A DNA stretch of 64,000 nucleotides, from positions 54,360 to 118,359 of the forward strand of contig DDWS01000066.1 in assembly GCA_002347685.1 (NCBI GenBank). The letters are read 5' to 3'. The translations under genes were made by a program, and so were the position numbers. Source of the DNA: Syntrophaceae bacterium UBA2280. GTDB lineage: Bacteria; Desulfobacterota; Syntrophia; Syntrophales; Smithellaceae. Shown here piece by piece: positions 25,500 to 34,552 of the stretch. The notes under the pieces were generated by a model that saw nothing but the letters and a program-made list of their open reading frames with translations, searched no databases and was not told where the DNA came from. Position 1 is the stretch's first letter, and every line of letters starts with the position of its first letter.

Positions 25500-27502
25500 T
25501 TTGACTCCTTATCAGGTTTTGACGTTTTTTGCCGTAAAAGCTGAATTCTCAGTTGAGGAATTCTTTCGCCCACACGGGTTTCGGGATTCAGCTTATAGGC
25601 CATGGTATAAGCCGCAACCGCTTCGGCGTAAAGCTCTTTTTTTTCGTAGGCTTCACCGAGCCCCGCGTAAATTTCGCTGTCTTCCCGGTCATATTTCAAG
25701 GCCACCTCAAAATTCTCAATCGCTTTATCGGGATTGCCGCTTGCGGCATAGGCATACCCCAGAGCGCTATACGATGAAGCCTTTTTCGGTGCCAGTTTTA
25801 CAATTTGCCTGAACTGATCTATCGCTTTTGGATGGTTTTTCATTTTCAGATGGTAATTGGCCGTGACGCTCAAAGTCTGCATTGTCTGCGGTGATATTTT
25901 TTCCAGGTGCACCACCGCTTCTTTTTCCCTGCCCATCTGCATGTACGCAAACGCCGCATTGTGGCGCAGCGTCTGCTCTTTCGCCCCGAGAGAAATAGCC
26001 TTTTCATAGTTTTGAGCCGATTTTGCGAATTGTTTCATTTCACCATAGACAAAACCAAGTGCGGCAAAAATCCCGGCATCGCGCGGTTTTGTTTTCGCAA
26101 GCGTCTCAAAATCTGCGGCGGCGTCGTTATATTTCTTGTTTTTCATGCTCAAATGGGCAAGACGATTCAGAGCGTCGGTATCTTCGGGATTCCGTTTTAG
26201 AACCTGGCGATATTCAGAAATCGCGCTATCCTCCTGGTTGCTTTTTTCATAGGCGATCCCCAGATTAAAACGGAGCACCGGTTCATTGGGGCTCAAAGCG
26301 ATGGCTTTCTTGAGCGCGGTGATCTCTTCTTTGTGCCGTCCGAGACCGGCATAGGCCGCCGCAAGATTGGCGTAGCCGGCCGCCAGCTTGGGTTGAAGCT
26401 CAATGAGCGTTGAATAGGCCTTAATCGCTTCATGGTATTTCTTTGTTTTCAGATAAAGATCCCCCAGCATCTGCCAGGCTTCAGGAGAACTTTTATCAAC
26501 CGCGGTCATTTTTGCGTATTGTTCAATGGCGGCTCCGGTTTGATTCGTTTTCTCCAGGGCCTGACCCAACTGGAATCGAACATTGAAGTTATCCGGATCC
26601 GTCTCCACCGACTTGCGATAGGATTCCACGGCTTGGCGCCACTGACCTTTTTGCGCGTAAGAATACCCTAAAAGCGCGTGGGCTTCGGCATTTTGTCCGC
26701 TTAAGCGAGCCAAACGGCCCAAAACTGTAATCGCCTGATCAAACTGTTTTCCCTGGATATAAATTTGAGCCAGTTCCCCTAAAGTCGCCGTATCCTCGGA
26801 TCGAAGCTTAAGAACCGCGTTTAACTGCTTAGTGGCCTCTTCCGGGCGATTTTGGCGCATGTAGAGAGATGCAAGCATTTTGCGGACACCTGCATCCTCC
26901 GGACTGAGGGCAATCGCCTTTTGGAGATAGGCGATTTGAGCGTTGATATTTTTTGATTCCCTGGCCAGTCTCAACCAGTCCTGGGGCGTGACAACGACCC
27001 TGAGCCAGACCAATCCGATGTCTTCTTCCTTGAATTGAATACGGATTGCCAGATCCGTCCGGGCCTCTGCACTTTTCTTCATGGCATCGGAGCGCAGCAT
27101 GTCATCGACGAGATCAAGACCGCGGAATAGAACACCGATCGCATTTTCACCCTTACCCGGCGCATCGACATTCACACGGATGTGCGAATTGAATAAATCA
27201 TCACTGAAGACGGAGGTGATGATAAATTCATCCCGATACGTCACTTCCAGCACCGAATCGGCAGGCAGGCGCATATCCATGCCGTTTTTTTGCAACGCCA
27301 GATAATAAAAATTTGGACTCTTCCCCAGTGCATAGTAGGAGAAAACATTTTTTACCTTCTGCGCGTAAGGCATGACGAAATCCAGCGCCTGTGGCCGAAA
27401 GAAGTACAAAGCAGTCAACACCAGACCGGTCAGCGCGGCTGTCGTGATGATCACCGCGATAACCCTTGTCAGGGTCTTATGCTTTCTGATATTCGCCGTC
27501 AT
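25496..27502 (-). CDS. Membrane-anchored protein with a long array of TPR repeats
   Basis: A 668-residue protein: short basic N-terminus, one membrane segment (about residues 13-33), a periplasmic or cytoplasmic region of about 140 residues without recognisable domain, then roughly 13 tetratricopeptide repeats from about 185 to 640. Typical units read AYLQKAIALSPEDAGVRKMLASLYMRQ. TPR solenoids scaffold protein complexes; the partner is not evident. It lies between xerD (three bases upstream) and kdsA, to which it is coupled by an ATGA overlap. Placement ahead of Kdo and LPS-transport genes could suggest an envelope role, but that is inference. Confidence 0.85.
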   Translation of the reverse strand: MTANIRKHKTLTRVIAVIITTAALTGLVLTALYFFRPQALDFVMPYAQKVKNVFSYYALGKSPNFYYLALQKNGMDMRLPADSVLEVTYRDEFIITSVFSDDLFNSHIRVNVDAPGKGENAIGVLFRGLDLVDDMLRSDAMKKSAEARTDLAIRIQFKEEDIGLVWLRVVVTPQDWLRLARESKNINAQIAYLQKAIALSPEDAGVRKMLASLYMRQNRPEEATKQLNAVLKLRSEDTATLGELAQIYIQGKQFDQAITVLGRLARLSGQNAEAHALLGYSYAQKGQWRQAVESYRKSVETDPDNFNVRFQLGQALEKTNQTGAAIEQYAKMTAVDKSSPEAWQMLGDLYLKTKKYHEAIKAYSTLIELQPKLAAGYANLAAAYAGLGRHKEEITALKKAIALSPNEPVLRFNLGIAYEKSNQEDSAISEYRQVLKRNPEDTDALNRLAHLSMKNKKYNDAAADFETLAKTKPRDAGIFAALGFVYGEMKQFAKSAQNYEKAISLGAKEQTLRHNAAFAYMQMGREKEAVVHLEKISPQTMQTLSVTANYHLKMKNHPKAIDQFRQIVKLAPKKASSYSALGYAYAASGNPDKAIENFEVALKYDREDSEIYAGLGEAYEKKELYAEAVAAYTMAYKLNPETRVGERIPQLRIQLLRQKTSKPDKESK

Positions 27503-27505
27503 TGC

Positions 27506-28393
27506 TCACCCCCTCGGATGATATTTTGAATGAATTTCCTTGAGTCTTTCGCGCGTAACATGGGTATAGATTTGCGTCGTTGCAATATCCGCGTGCCCCA
27601 GCATGACCTGAACCGTGCGCAAATCAGCCCCCCCTTCGAGCAGATGCGAGGCAAACGAATGCCGGAAGGTGTGCGGATGGATGTTTTTTTTCAACCCCGC
27701 TTTTTTTGCGTAAAGGAGAATAATTTTCCACAGTCCCTGTCTGGACAACGCGCCGCCGAAACGATTCAAAAAAAGAACATCCGTATTTTTCTCTTTGAGC
27801 ATAATGGGTCTGGCCTCATCTACGTAGCGCCGGACACAATCGTAAGCTGTTTTACCGATGGGGACCACCCGTTGTTTACTGCCCTTTCCCATCACCATCA
27901 AAAAACCCACCTGCCAGTTAATGCTGTTCATTGTCAGAGAGATCAACTCGGATACGCGCAAGCCCGTGGCATACAGAAGCTCAAGCATTGCGCTGTCGCG
28001 CATTGTCGCCGGCGTCTGATCACCCGGTTGCTTCAGAATCACATTCATTTCCTCTTTGCTCAACGTGTCAGGAAGACGCATCCATACCTTTGCCAGCTCA
28101 ATGTTTGCAAGCGGCGTTTCGGAAATGGCTTTTTGGTCAAGCAGATAATGATAAAACCCCCGCAATGCCGCCAAAGACCGGTTCATCGAATTGGCCGACA
28201 ACCCTTCGTCCTTGATCCGGACAAGATATTCTATCATCACCTGCGCTGTGACCATTTGAAAATCGTCCATGCCCCTGGATTCCAGAAAAGCGCAATGACG
28301 ATTCAAATCACGCCCATAAGCCTCCAGCGTATTGTCGGCAACGCCTTTTTCAATCAGTAGGTAGCGGATATATCGATTAAACCAGTCCCTCAT
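27506..28393 (-). CDS. xerD: Tyrosine recombinase XerD
   Basis: A 295-residue tyrosine recombinase with the SAM-like N-terminal core-binding domain (YIRYLLIEKGVADNTLEAYGRDLNRHCAFL) and a C-terminal catalytic domain. Catalytic residues are visible: Arg in YATGLRVSELI (near 146), Lys in MGKGSKQRVV, and the His-x2-Arg, His and Tyr in HTFRHSFASHLLEGGADLRTVQVMLGHADIATTQIYTHV (near 242-280). Length and motifs are those of XerD/XerC, which resolve chromosome dimers at dif. It looks like a housekeeping gene and no dif-like site or integrated element is evident nearby. It heads the cluster running to rapZ. Confidence 0.93.
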   Translation of the reverse strand: MRDWFNRYIRYLLIEKGVADNTLEAYGRDLNRHCAFLESRGMDDFQMVTAQVMIEYLVRIKDEGLSANSMNRSLAALRGFYHYLLDQKAISETPLANIELAKVWMRLPDTLSKEEMNVILKQPGDQTPATMRDSAMLELLYATGLRVSELISLTMNSINWQVGFLMVMGKGSKQRVVPIGKTAYDCVRRYVDEARPIMLKEKNTDVLFLNRFGGALSRQGLWKIILLYAKKAGLKKNIHPHTFRHSFASHLLEGGADLRTVQVMLGHADIATTQIYTHVTRERLKEIHSKYHPRG

Positions 28394-28437
28394 GGAAGAT
28401 TTCTACGCAAATCCGGCTGTGAAGTAAAGTATTTTTG

Positions 28438-28464
28438 TTGACATCCGGGGCATTGTTGTACAAA
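28438..28464 (+). promoter_or_regulatory. Possible sigma-70 promoter of rpiB
   Basis: A perfect TTGACA at 28438-28443 is followed after 15 bases by TACAAA at 28459-28464, about 30 bases before the rpiB start. The spacing is short, so it is a moderate match. Confidence 0.4.
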
Positions 28465-28496
28465 GAATAAACATCCTGAACAAACGGAGAACGAAA

Positions 28497-28940
28497 ATGA
28501 AAAAAATCGTCATCGCGTCCGATCACGGGGCAGTGGATCTCAAAGACGAAATCGTCGCTTTCTTGAAAATAAAGTCATTTGATGTCACAGACCTGGGAAC
28601 GCACGGCAAAACGGCGGTAGATTATCCGGACATGGCACTTGCCGCCTGCAGCGAATTTCTCAAGGGCGGATATGAATTCGGCATTGTGCTTTGCGGCACC
28701 GGCATCGGAATCTCGATTGCCGCCAATAAAGTCAGAGGCATTCGCTGCGCTTTGCTTTTCGACCTGTTCACCGCTCAAATGGCCAAAGCCCACAACAATG
28801 CCAATTTCATCGCCTTCGGCGGCAGGGTTACGTATCAAGAACCGGTTGCCGCAATGATCGAGAAATTTATTTCCACCGATTTTGCCGGCGATCGCCATGA
28901 AAAAAGAATTGCCAAGATGATGGCGATCGAAAACCTGTGA
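28497..28940 (+). CDS. rpiB: Ribose 5-phosphate isomerase B
   Basis: A 147-residue RpiB/LacAB isomerase interconverting ribose-5-phosphate and ribulose-5-phosphate. Conserved segments are ASDHGAVDLKDEIVAFL (residues 7-23), GTHGKTAVDYPDMA, the catalytic cysteine in IVLCGTGIGISIAANK (near 66), RCALLFDLFTAQMAKAHNNANFIAFGGR near 85-112. Length is normal. A GGAGA site lies ahead of the ATG. The gene is alone on the plus strand and converges with purB, with 42 bases between and no clear terminator. Confidence 0.95.
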   Translation: MKKIVIASDHGAVDLKDEIVAFLKIKSFDVTDLGTHGKTAVDYPDMALAACSEFLKGGYEFGIVLCGTGIGISIAANKVRGIRCALLFDLFTAQMAKAHNNANFIAFGGRVTYQEPVAAMIEKFISTDFAGDRHEKRIAKMMAIENL

Positions 28941-28982
28941 CCGATGCTCGAACAGCCCGCAAAGAGGGATACGATGATCCTT

Positions 28983-30290
28983 TCACAAATTCGCCTGGGC
29001 TCCGAAAACGCGTTGAAAGATAAAATCCAGGTTCTTTAAGAAATTATTCACGTTGAATATTTCCGCCAGATCTTTTTCATCCAGATATTTTTTAACCGTT
29101 TCGTCCTGAACCAGAAGGGTTTTAAACGAAACCCCCTCGTGCCAGGACTTCATCGCGCTGTTTTGTACAATGGCGTAAGCATCTTCGCGCGTCGTGCCCT
29201 TTTCAATCAGTTTCAAAAGAACCATCTGGGAGAAAATCACACCATGCGTCATGTTCAGATTGTCCAGCATGCGCTCAGGGTAAACAATGAGTTTATCCAT
29301 CAGACCGGTAAAGCGCCCGAGCATAAAATCGAGCAGGATTGTGGCATCCGGCCCAATCACGCGTTCAACAGACGAATGACTGATATCACGTTCATGCCAC
29401 AGAGCCACGTCTTCGAGCGCGGCCACAGCGTAGGAGCGCATGAGCCTGGCCAGCCCGGATATGTTTTCGGACAAAACCGGATTGCGCTTATGCGGCATCG
29501 CAGAAGAGCCTTTCTGACCGGGCGAGAAATATTCCTCCACTTCGCGCACCTCGGTTCTCTGCAAAAGACGGATTTCCTGGGCGAATTTATCGAGCGACGA
29601 GGCGATAATCGCCAGAGTGGAAAAGAACTCCGCGTGACGGTCGCGCTGAACAATCTGCGAGGAAACGGGTGCGGGTTTCAGGCCCAGCTTTTCACAAACA
29701 TACGCTTCAACAGACGGATCAATAAATGAAAAGGTCCCGACCGCGCCGGAGATTTTTCCGTAAGACACGGACTGTTTCGCCCGGACCAGCCGCTCGCGGT
29801 TACGCTCCATTTCCTGATACCAAAGCGCCATCTTGAGCCCGAACGTGATCGGTTCCGCATGAATGCCGTGGGACCGGCCGATCATCAGCGTATTTTTATG
29901 TTCGAACGCCCGCTTTTTCAAAACCAGCAGAAGTTGATCCAGGTCATCGAGAAGCATTTGGGCCGCCTCTTTCAACTGGACGGCCAGAGCCGTGTCCAGA
30001 ACATCCGATGAGGTCAGTCCCATATGAATAAAGCGACCATCCTCGCCGATTTTTTCCGTGAGAGATGAAACAAAAGCAATCACATCATGTTTGGTGACCT
30101 TTTCGATTTCATCGATCCGTGCCACATCAATAGCCGCTTTCGCCTTGATGGTTTCCACCGCCTGTGCGGGAACCTTGCCCAGCGCCACCATTGCTTCGCA
30201 GGCCGCTATTTCCACATCCAGCCACTTCTGATACTTGTTTTCCTGGCTCCACACGGCTGTCATCTTTTCTCTCGAATATCTTGGGATCAC
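28983..30290 (-). CDS. purB: Adenylosuccinate lyase
   Basis: About 435 residues, catalysing two eliminations in purine synthesis (SAICAR to AICAR, and adenylosuccinate to AMP). The fumarase/aspartase superfamily signature GSSAMPHKRNP (catalytic serine) lies near residue 260, with MGLTSSDVLDTA near 84 and GRSHGIHAEP near 136. The start is a GTG at 30290 (IPRYSREKMTAVWSQ follows), supported by GGAGAA upstream; the frame stays open another 20 codons with no family match. It is the last gene of the minus-strand run beginning with the PTS genes. Confidence 0.95.
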   Translation of the reverse strand: MIPRYSREKMTAVWSQENKYQKWLDVEIAACEAMVALGKVPAQAVETIKAKAAIDVARIDEIEKVTKHDVIAFVSSLTEKIGEDGRFIHMGLTSSDVLDTALAVQLKEAAQMLLDDLDQLLLVLKKRAFEHKNTLMIGRSHGIHAEPITFGLKMALWYQEMERNRERLVRAKQSVSYGKISGAVGTFSFIDPSVEAYVCEKLGLKPAPVSSQIVQRDRHAEFFSTLAIIASSLDKFAQEIRLLQRTEVREVEEYFSPGQKGSSAMPHKRNPVLSENISGLARLMRSYAVAALEDVALWHERDISHSSVERVIGPDATILLDFMLGRFTGLMDKLIVYPERMLDNLNMTHGVIFSQMVLLKLIEKGTTREDAYAIVQNSAMKSWHEGVSFKTLLVQDETVKKYLDEKDLAEIFNVNNFLKNLDFIFQRVFGAQANL

Positions 30291-30391
30291 TGGCTTCTCC
30301 TGTGAATCGAATTTGCGGGTTCTGATAATGAACTTTACGGCTTTCGTCAAGCCCTATCTGGTCGTTACACCCAAAGGACTGAGCTTGAATT

Positions 30392-31078
30392 TCAGTCGTA
30401 CTCTTCCAGGTATCGTTCGATGTATTCCCGGACACGGTTTTCGGGCCGGTAGATGCCAAAGTGCCCTTCGCAGAGGATGTCGGCTTTCAATGCGACAAGC
30501 GCGTGCATCGATTTTTTCCAGGCTTCGATGTCGGAGCCGAAATCCCGGTTGAAAGGGCCGTGGATATCCTGCCCGAACAAAACCCGCAGGCCCGCCCGAT
30601 CCAGATAAACGGAAATGGAACCGGGGGTATGCCCCGGCGTGTGCAGACAATGAAGCTTTTCTGTGCCGAACGTCAATGTCTCTTGAGCGCCTTTGAACGT
30701 CTGATCAACCGGGGTCGGCGGAAAGGTCATACCATACCAGTTGGCGGCCGTCTTCACGGAATCACCTGTTTCGAGAGCCTTCGCGTCGGCCTCGTGGATC
30801 AGAATTCTTGTGTTATACTTTTCCCGGAATTGTGCAGCGGAACCGATGTGGTCGATGTGACAGTGCGTCAGAATCAGGTGCGAAATATCGGCCGGTTCCA
30901 ATCCCAGCATCTCGATATTGCGAATCAGCTGTGAAAAGCTCCGCCCCGCCCCCGCATCTATCATCACCAGAGAACCTTGAAAGCGGACAAGATAGACGGC
31001 GGCGTCCTCCTCCGAGGTCAGATTCGGGCCACCGATCAGATAAACTCCGTCAACGATTTCTTGAGCCGAATATTTCAT
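30392..31078 (-). CDS. MBL-fold metallo-hydrolase
   Basis: A 228-residue metallo-beta-lactamase-fold protein. The metal motif THCHIDHIGSA (HxHxDH, near residue 70), a later HTPGHTPGSIS (near 146) and FGQDIHGPF (Asp ligand) are complete, and CEGHFGIYRPENRVREYIE gives the final histidine. The length and motifs fit the glyoxalase II-like branch of hydrolases; the substrate is unknown. It lies 16 bases downstream of pyrD and ahead of purB on the same strand, in a group of nucleotide-synthesis genes, but this is not evidence of a role there. Confidence 0.85.
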   Translation of the reverse strand: MKYSAQEIVDGVYLIGGPNLTSEEDAAVYLVRFQGSLVMIDAGAGRSFSQLIRNIEMLGLEPADISHLILTHCHIDHIGSAAQFREKYNTRILIHEADAKALETGDSVKTAANWYGMTFPPTPVDQTFKGAQETLTFGTEKLHCLHTPGHTPGSISVYLDRAGLRVLFGQDIHGPFNRDFGSDIEAWKKSMHALVALKADILCEGHFGIYRPENRVREYIERYLEEYD

Positions 31079-31094
31079 CTTGAATCCGGTTCCT

Positions 31095-32027
31095 CTATGC
31101 GACGTTAAACGTCCCGATCATTTCGCGGACATCTTTGATCTGATGCACTTTGAGATAATGTTCCATGCCGCCGATGATTTCAACGGTCGCCCGCGGGTTG
31201 ATAAAGTTTGCCGTGCCGACCTGCACCGCCGTCGCGCCGACGACCATAAACTCCAGGGCGTCTTCGGCATCCAGGATTCCTCCCATGCCGATGACCGGAA
31301 TATCCACACTTTGTGCGACCTGCCAGACCATCCGAAGCGCCACCGGTTTGATGGCCGGTCCGGATAATCCGCCGGTGATGTTTTTCAGATGCGGCCCCCG
31401 GGTCGTCAAATCCACCGAAAGACCGGTTAACGTGTTGATTAAGGAAACAGCATCCGCGCCGGCTTCCTCAACCGCCCTGGCAACGGCTGCGATATCCGTC
31501 ACATTGGGGGTTAACTTGACGATCACGGGAAGATCGGTTTCAGCCCTGACACGGCGGGTGACGGAGGCTGCGGCTTTCGGATCCGCTCCGAAACTCAAGC
31601 CGCCTTTTTTCACGTTCGGACAAGAGACGTTGACTTCCAGGGCGTGCACACCCGATGCCCTGCTTAACGCGCGTGCAACCTGCGCGTATTCGGCCTCGCT
31701 TTCCCCGTAGATGTTGGCGATCACCGCTACGTCGAAGCTTCGCAGAAAAGGAAGTTTCTGTTCGATAAACAGATCCACACCGACATTCTGAAGGCCCACG
31801 GCGTTGAGCATGCCTCCGGTGGTTTCCATGATCCTGGGCGGCGGATTCCCCAGGCGCGGTTTCAGCGACAGTCCTTTTACGACAATCCCGCCCAGCTCGT
31901 TGAGATCGATATAGTCGGAATACTCTTCACCATAACCGAAAGTTCCGGACGCCGTCATCACGGGATTTTTCAGCCTCAGTCCGGCAATATTCACTTCCAT
32001 CGAAACAGACGATGATTTCTTTTTCAC
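31095..32027 (-). CDS. pyrD: Dihydroorotate dehydrogenase, class 1B catalytic subunit
   Basis: A 310-residue FMN enzyme oxidising dihydroorotate to orotate in pyrimidine synthesis. The opening LRLKNPVMTASGTFGYGEEYSDYIDLNELGGIVVKG, the active-site cysteine in VNVSCPNVKKGG (near 133), VKLTPNVTDIA and GMGGILDAEDALEFMVVGATAVQVGTA (FMN phosphate) match class 1B. The partner electron-transfer subunit PyrK is directly upstream. The stop of pyrK overlaps a GTG start at 32027 (GTGA), with a GGGATGAAAC ahead; an ATG at 32000 is the alternative. Class 1B passes electrons to NAD. Confidence 0.94.
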   Translation of the reverse strand: MKKKSSSVSMEVNIAGLRLKNPVMTASGTFGYGEEYSDYIDLNELGGIVVKGLSLKPRLGNPPPRIMETTGGMLNAVGLQNVGVDLFIEQKLPFLRSFDVAVIANIYGESEAEYAQVARALSRASGVHALEVNVSCPNVKKGGLSFGADPKAAASVTRRVRAETDLPVIVKLTPNVTDIAAVARAVEEAGADAVSLINTLTGLSVDLTTRGPHLKNITGGLSGPAIKPVALRMVWQVAQSVDIPVIGMGGILDAEDALEFMVVGATAVQVGTANFINPRATVEIIGGMEHYLKVHQIKDVREMIGTFNVA

Positions 32028-32848
32028 GTTTCATCCCAAATGACTTGCTGAAGATCGAAAACCGGACCATCGGCGCAGACCCTTTTGTAGGCCAAAGCGC
32101 CCTGTTCACCACGCACCGCCACCACGCACCCCATACAGGCGCCTGTTGCGCAGGCCATCCGCTCCTCGAGGGAAACCTGACATTGAAAGGCGCTGCCTCT
32201 GAAGAGTTTGCTCAACGCGCGGACCATGCCTTTGGGTCCGCAGGCGTATACCATCGTCGCGTCAGCCGGATATTTCTTGATATCTTTCTGAAACAGTCCG
32301 GTGACCAGTCCCTTCCTGCCCAGGGAGCCGTCATCCGTACACACATGAACATTGTAACAAAGATCGTTTAGTCTTTCCAAACCGATCACGCTTTGAGCCG
32401 TCTGCGCTCCGATATAGAATGTCATGGATTCCCTGGGAAGGCAGGCATCGCGACATAAAGTTTCCGCCATCAGCGACAGCGGCGCAATCCCGATACCGCC
32501 GGCAATGAAGACGACCTGTTTTTTTTGTTCAGGCCATTCAAATCCGCCGCCCAGCGGACCGTGAATTTCCACCTGCGAACCTTTGATCAGTCCTGACAGA
32601 ATCTGCGTTCCCTTTCCGACCACCCGGTAAAGAAGCGCAATGATCAAGGCAGACTTAGCGCGCTCAAAAGAATAAATGCTGATTGGACGGGACAAAAATG
32701 GATCATGCAACCCGGCAATGCGGATCATGACAAACTGCCCGGGCAATGGATTTCCGAAACTCAAAGGCAGCTTCACTTTCATCAGATAATAATCCGGACG
32801 GATTTCCTTGTTTTCTGATACTTCGCCTATGTAAATATCTTTTGCCAT
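32024..32848 (-). CDS. pyrK: Dihydroorotate dehydrogenase electron transfer subunit PyrK
   Basis: A 274-residue iron-sulfur flavoprotein of the ferredoxin reductase type. It has an FAD segment LPGQFVMIRI and LSRPISIYSF, an NAD-binding VFIAGGIGIAPLSLMAETL, and the [2Fe-2S] cysteines in ACATGACMGCVVAVRGEQGALAYKRVCADGP. PyrK relays electrons from PyrD to NAD. It starts with an ATG at 32848, four bases after rimI, and is translationally coupled to pyrD through a GTGA overlap at its 3' end. Confidence 0.93.
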   Translation of the reverse strand: MAKDIYIGEVSENKEIRPDYYLMKVKLPLSFGNPLPGQFVMIRIAGLHDPFLSRPISIYSFERAKSALIIALLYRVVGKGTQILSGLIKGSQVEIHGPLGGGFEWPEQKKQVVFIAGGIGIAPLSLMAETLCRDACLPRESMTFYIGAQTAQSVIGLERLNDLCYNVHVCTDDGSLGRKGLVTGLFQKDIKKYPADATMVYACGPKGMVRALSKLFRGSAFQCQVSLEERMACATGACMGCVVAVRGEQGALAYKRVCADGPVFDLQQVIWDET

Positions 32849-32852
32849 GCCG

Positions 32853-33332
32853 TCAATCCTGCCATTTTCCGGCCCACATGATCAGGGCGGCCTCTTGACT
32901 GTCCGTGTAATACTTCGGACGCCTCCCCTTTACTACAAAACCGCATTTTCGGTAAAGCTCAATTGCCGCGCTGTTGCTTTCGCGCACTTCCAGCGTTTGT
33001 TTTTCGATGTTCACGCCGGCGGCGATGTCTTTCATCAGACCCATCAGGCTGAAAGCCAGACCCTGTCTGCGGAATTCCTTACTGACGGCCAGATTATGCA
33101 GATGGGCTTCATCGGCCACCATCCAGAAGATAATATAGCCTGCAACCCTCTTTTCTCCGTCGGTTTCGGCTCTGACCACCAGACACTGCGCATGCCGGAT
33201 CCGAAGTTCGTCAATAAACATGCGTTTGGTCCAGGGTGCCTGAAATGACTCGCGTTCGATGGCGAGAATTTCATCCAGATCGCCTGTGTTCATTAAATCC
33301 ACATCAATACGAATAGCCTCACCTGATGACAT
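32853..33332 (-). CDS. rimI: GNAT acetyltransferase, RimI type
   Basis: A 159-residue GNAT-fold N-acetyltransferase. AHLHNLAVSKEFRRQGLAFSLMGLM (near 75) is the acetyl-CoA pyrophosphate loop, and EVRESNSAAIELYRKCGFVVKGRRPKYY (near 115) is the RimI C-terminal signature. RimI acetylates the N-terminal alanine of ribosomal protein S18, and related enzymes modify other proteins. The start overlaps the end of the PTS IIC gene by 14 bases, suggesting cotranscription with the PTS genes; functional linkage is not implied. Confidence 0.9.
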   Translation of the reverse strand: MSSGEAIRIDVDLMNTGDLDEILAIERESFQAPWTKRMFIDELRIRHAQCLVVRAETDGEKRVAGYIIFWMVADEAHLHNLAVSKEFRRQGLAFSLMGLMKDIAAGVNIEKQTLEVRESNSAAIELYRKCGFVVKGRRPKYYTDSQEAALIMWAGKWQD

Positions 33333-34026
33333 GGAACACTTCCAGTGTCACGGCAACAATGAGAAAGACCACGCAAAAGACAGGAATCGCGCCGCGCATT
33401 TTAATGGTATTTATGGCCACCGCAATACCCAGAAGGGGCAGGAAATAATACGTCAGCCAAAGCATGTTGCCTGCCGCTGCCGGAAGCTTTGGAAAAGCCC
33501 AGATGAGTGAAGGAATGAGGATCATCTGCGAGAGAAAAAGAAAGACCGCATAAACCAGAAACACTTTTGCCAGCCCGGCATAGACCTTGAATTCAATGGC
33601 GCGAAGGTCGCCGTTTTTGGCGTCCTCCAGAGCCTCATCGGACAGGCTGTCGTTGGACTCAATGATTTTAACATCAAGTTTTTTGACCAGCAGGCCACAG
33701 GGAATCGCCAGCAAAATGGATAAGGCGATCAGTTCGGGTGTCACCTCGCCGTTTCTTTGCCCCGCCTGCGCAGCCATCGACACAGCCAGCACGGCGGCAA
33801 TGGAGTCGTTGGGAGGAATATAAATCCCAATGGGTACGCGATCGATCCAGAACAGTTCGAGGATGGCCCCGATCATCAACCCGGCGTAAGGCACGCCGAG
33901 CGCAAGACCGATCACAGGCGCTACAATGATCGGCCGGGAGATCATGGCCTGAATAAGAACACGATCCAGGCACATCAGGCCGCCGAAGACGGATATGAGA
34001 AGAATAGTCGTAAACAAGGATCGCAC
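33319..34026 (-). CDS. PTS mannose-type IIC component
   Basis: A 235-residue membrane protein of the mannose/sorbose PTS IIC family with about six to seven membrane segments. The family motifs ISRPIIVAPVIGLALG (near 30) and ILELFWIDRVPIGIYIPPNDSIAAVLA (near 55) are intact. IIC normally forms the translocation channel together with IID. No IID gene is present in the window: a rimI gene follows immediately. The start is GTG; its spacing from the purine-rich AGGCGG just ahead is tight, so the N-terminus is uncertain by a few codons. Confidence 0.88.
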   Translation of the reverse strand: MRSLFTTILLISVFGGLMCLDRVLIQAMISRPIIVAPVIGLALGVPYAGLMIGAILELFWIDRVPIGIYIPPNDSIAAVLAVSMAAQAGQRNGEVTPELIALSILLAIPCGLLVKKLDVKIIESNDSLSDEALEDAKNGDLRAIEFKVYAGLAKVFLVYAVFLFLSQMILIPSLIWAFPKLPAAAGNMLWLTYYFLPLLGIAVAINTIKMRGAIPVFCVVFLIVAVTLEVFHVIR

Positions 34027-34035
34027 CCGCCTGCT

Positions 34036-34548
34036 CTAGGATTTTACCGGACAATACTCCTTGAGAGCGTCTTTGATATTCACCGCCTTTTCCCTGGGCA
34101 CACGCCTCAATTCGATTTCAACGCCCGCTTTTTCAAGCAGGCTCATAATGTCCTGAATTTCCAGATCGCACAGAAATACTGAGGGCGCGCAGCAGACCGT
34201 GTAATCCTCGTGATGGATGTTGCCGATATTGAGTTTGTCAAAGTGAAATCCCGCCTGATGCGCTCTCAAGGCATCGGCAATGCTTCCGAACAGCACAAGG
34301 GTCTTTTTGCCGCCGCCTCTGGCAAACACAAAGTTTTCGGCAAAGTCCTCGACGGAACAGATATTGACTTCGATTTCACTGGGAACGGCCATGCGAATCA
34401 CGGTTTCGCAAAAAAAATCACTGGCCGCATTGTCATCCACAACCATAATGCATTTCGCTTTGATGAAAGGCACCCAGGCTTCCAGAATCTGTCCGTGAAC
34501 CAGCCGATTGTCCACCCGGACCAAAGCGATGTCATACATTTCCGTCAA
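34036..34548 (-). CDS. PTS mannose-type IIB component
   Basis: A 170-residue cytoplasmic IIB protein. The phosphorylated histidine is His18 in ALVRVDNRLVHGQILEAWV, the family signature, followed by KCIMVVDDNAASDFF. IIB passes phosphate from IIA to sugar bound by IIC-IID. It lies four bases after the IIA gene and nine bases before IIC, forming one unit. Confidence 0.92.
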   Translation of the reverse strand: MTEMYDIALVRVDNRLVHGQILEAWVPFIKAKCIMVVDDNAASDFFCETVIRMAVPSEIEVNICSVEDFAENFVFARGGGKKTLVLFGSIADALRAHQAGFHFDKLNIGNIHHEDYTVCCAPSVFLCDLEIQDIMSLLEKAGVEIELRRVPREKAVNIKDALKEYCPVKS

Positions 34549-34552
34549 GAGA

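Noticed and set aside
27506..28393. XerD as integrase of a mobile element.
   Set aside because: Length and order (next to TPR, kdsA) are those of the housekeeping gene, with no attachment site, tRNA or phage genes nearby.
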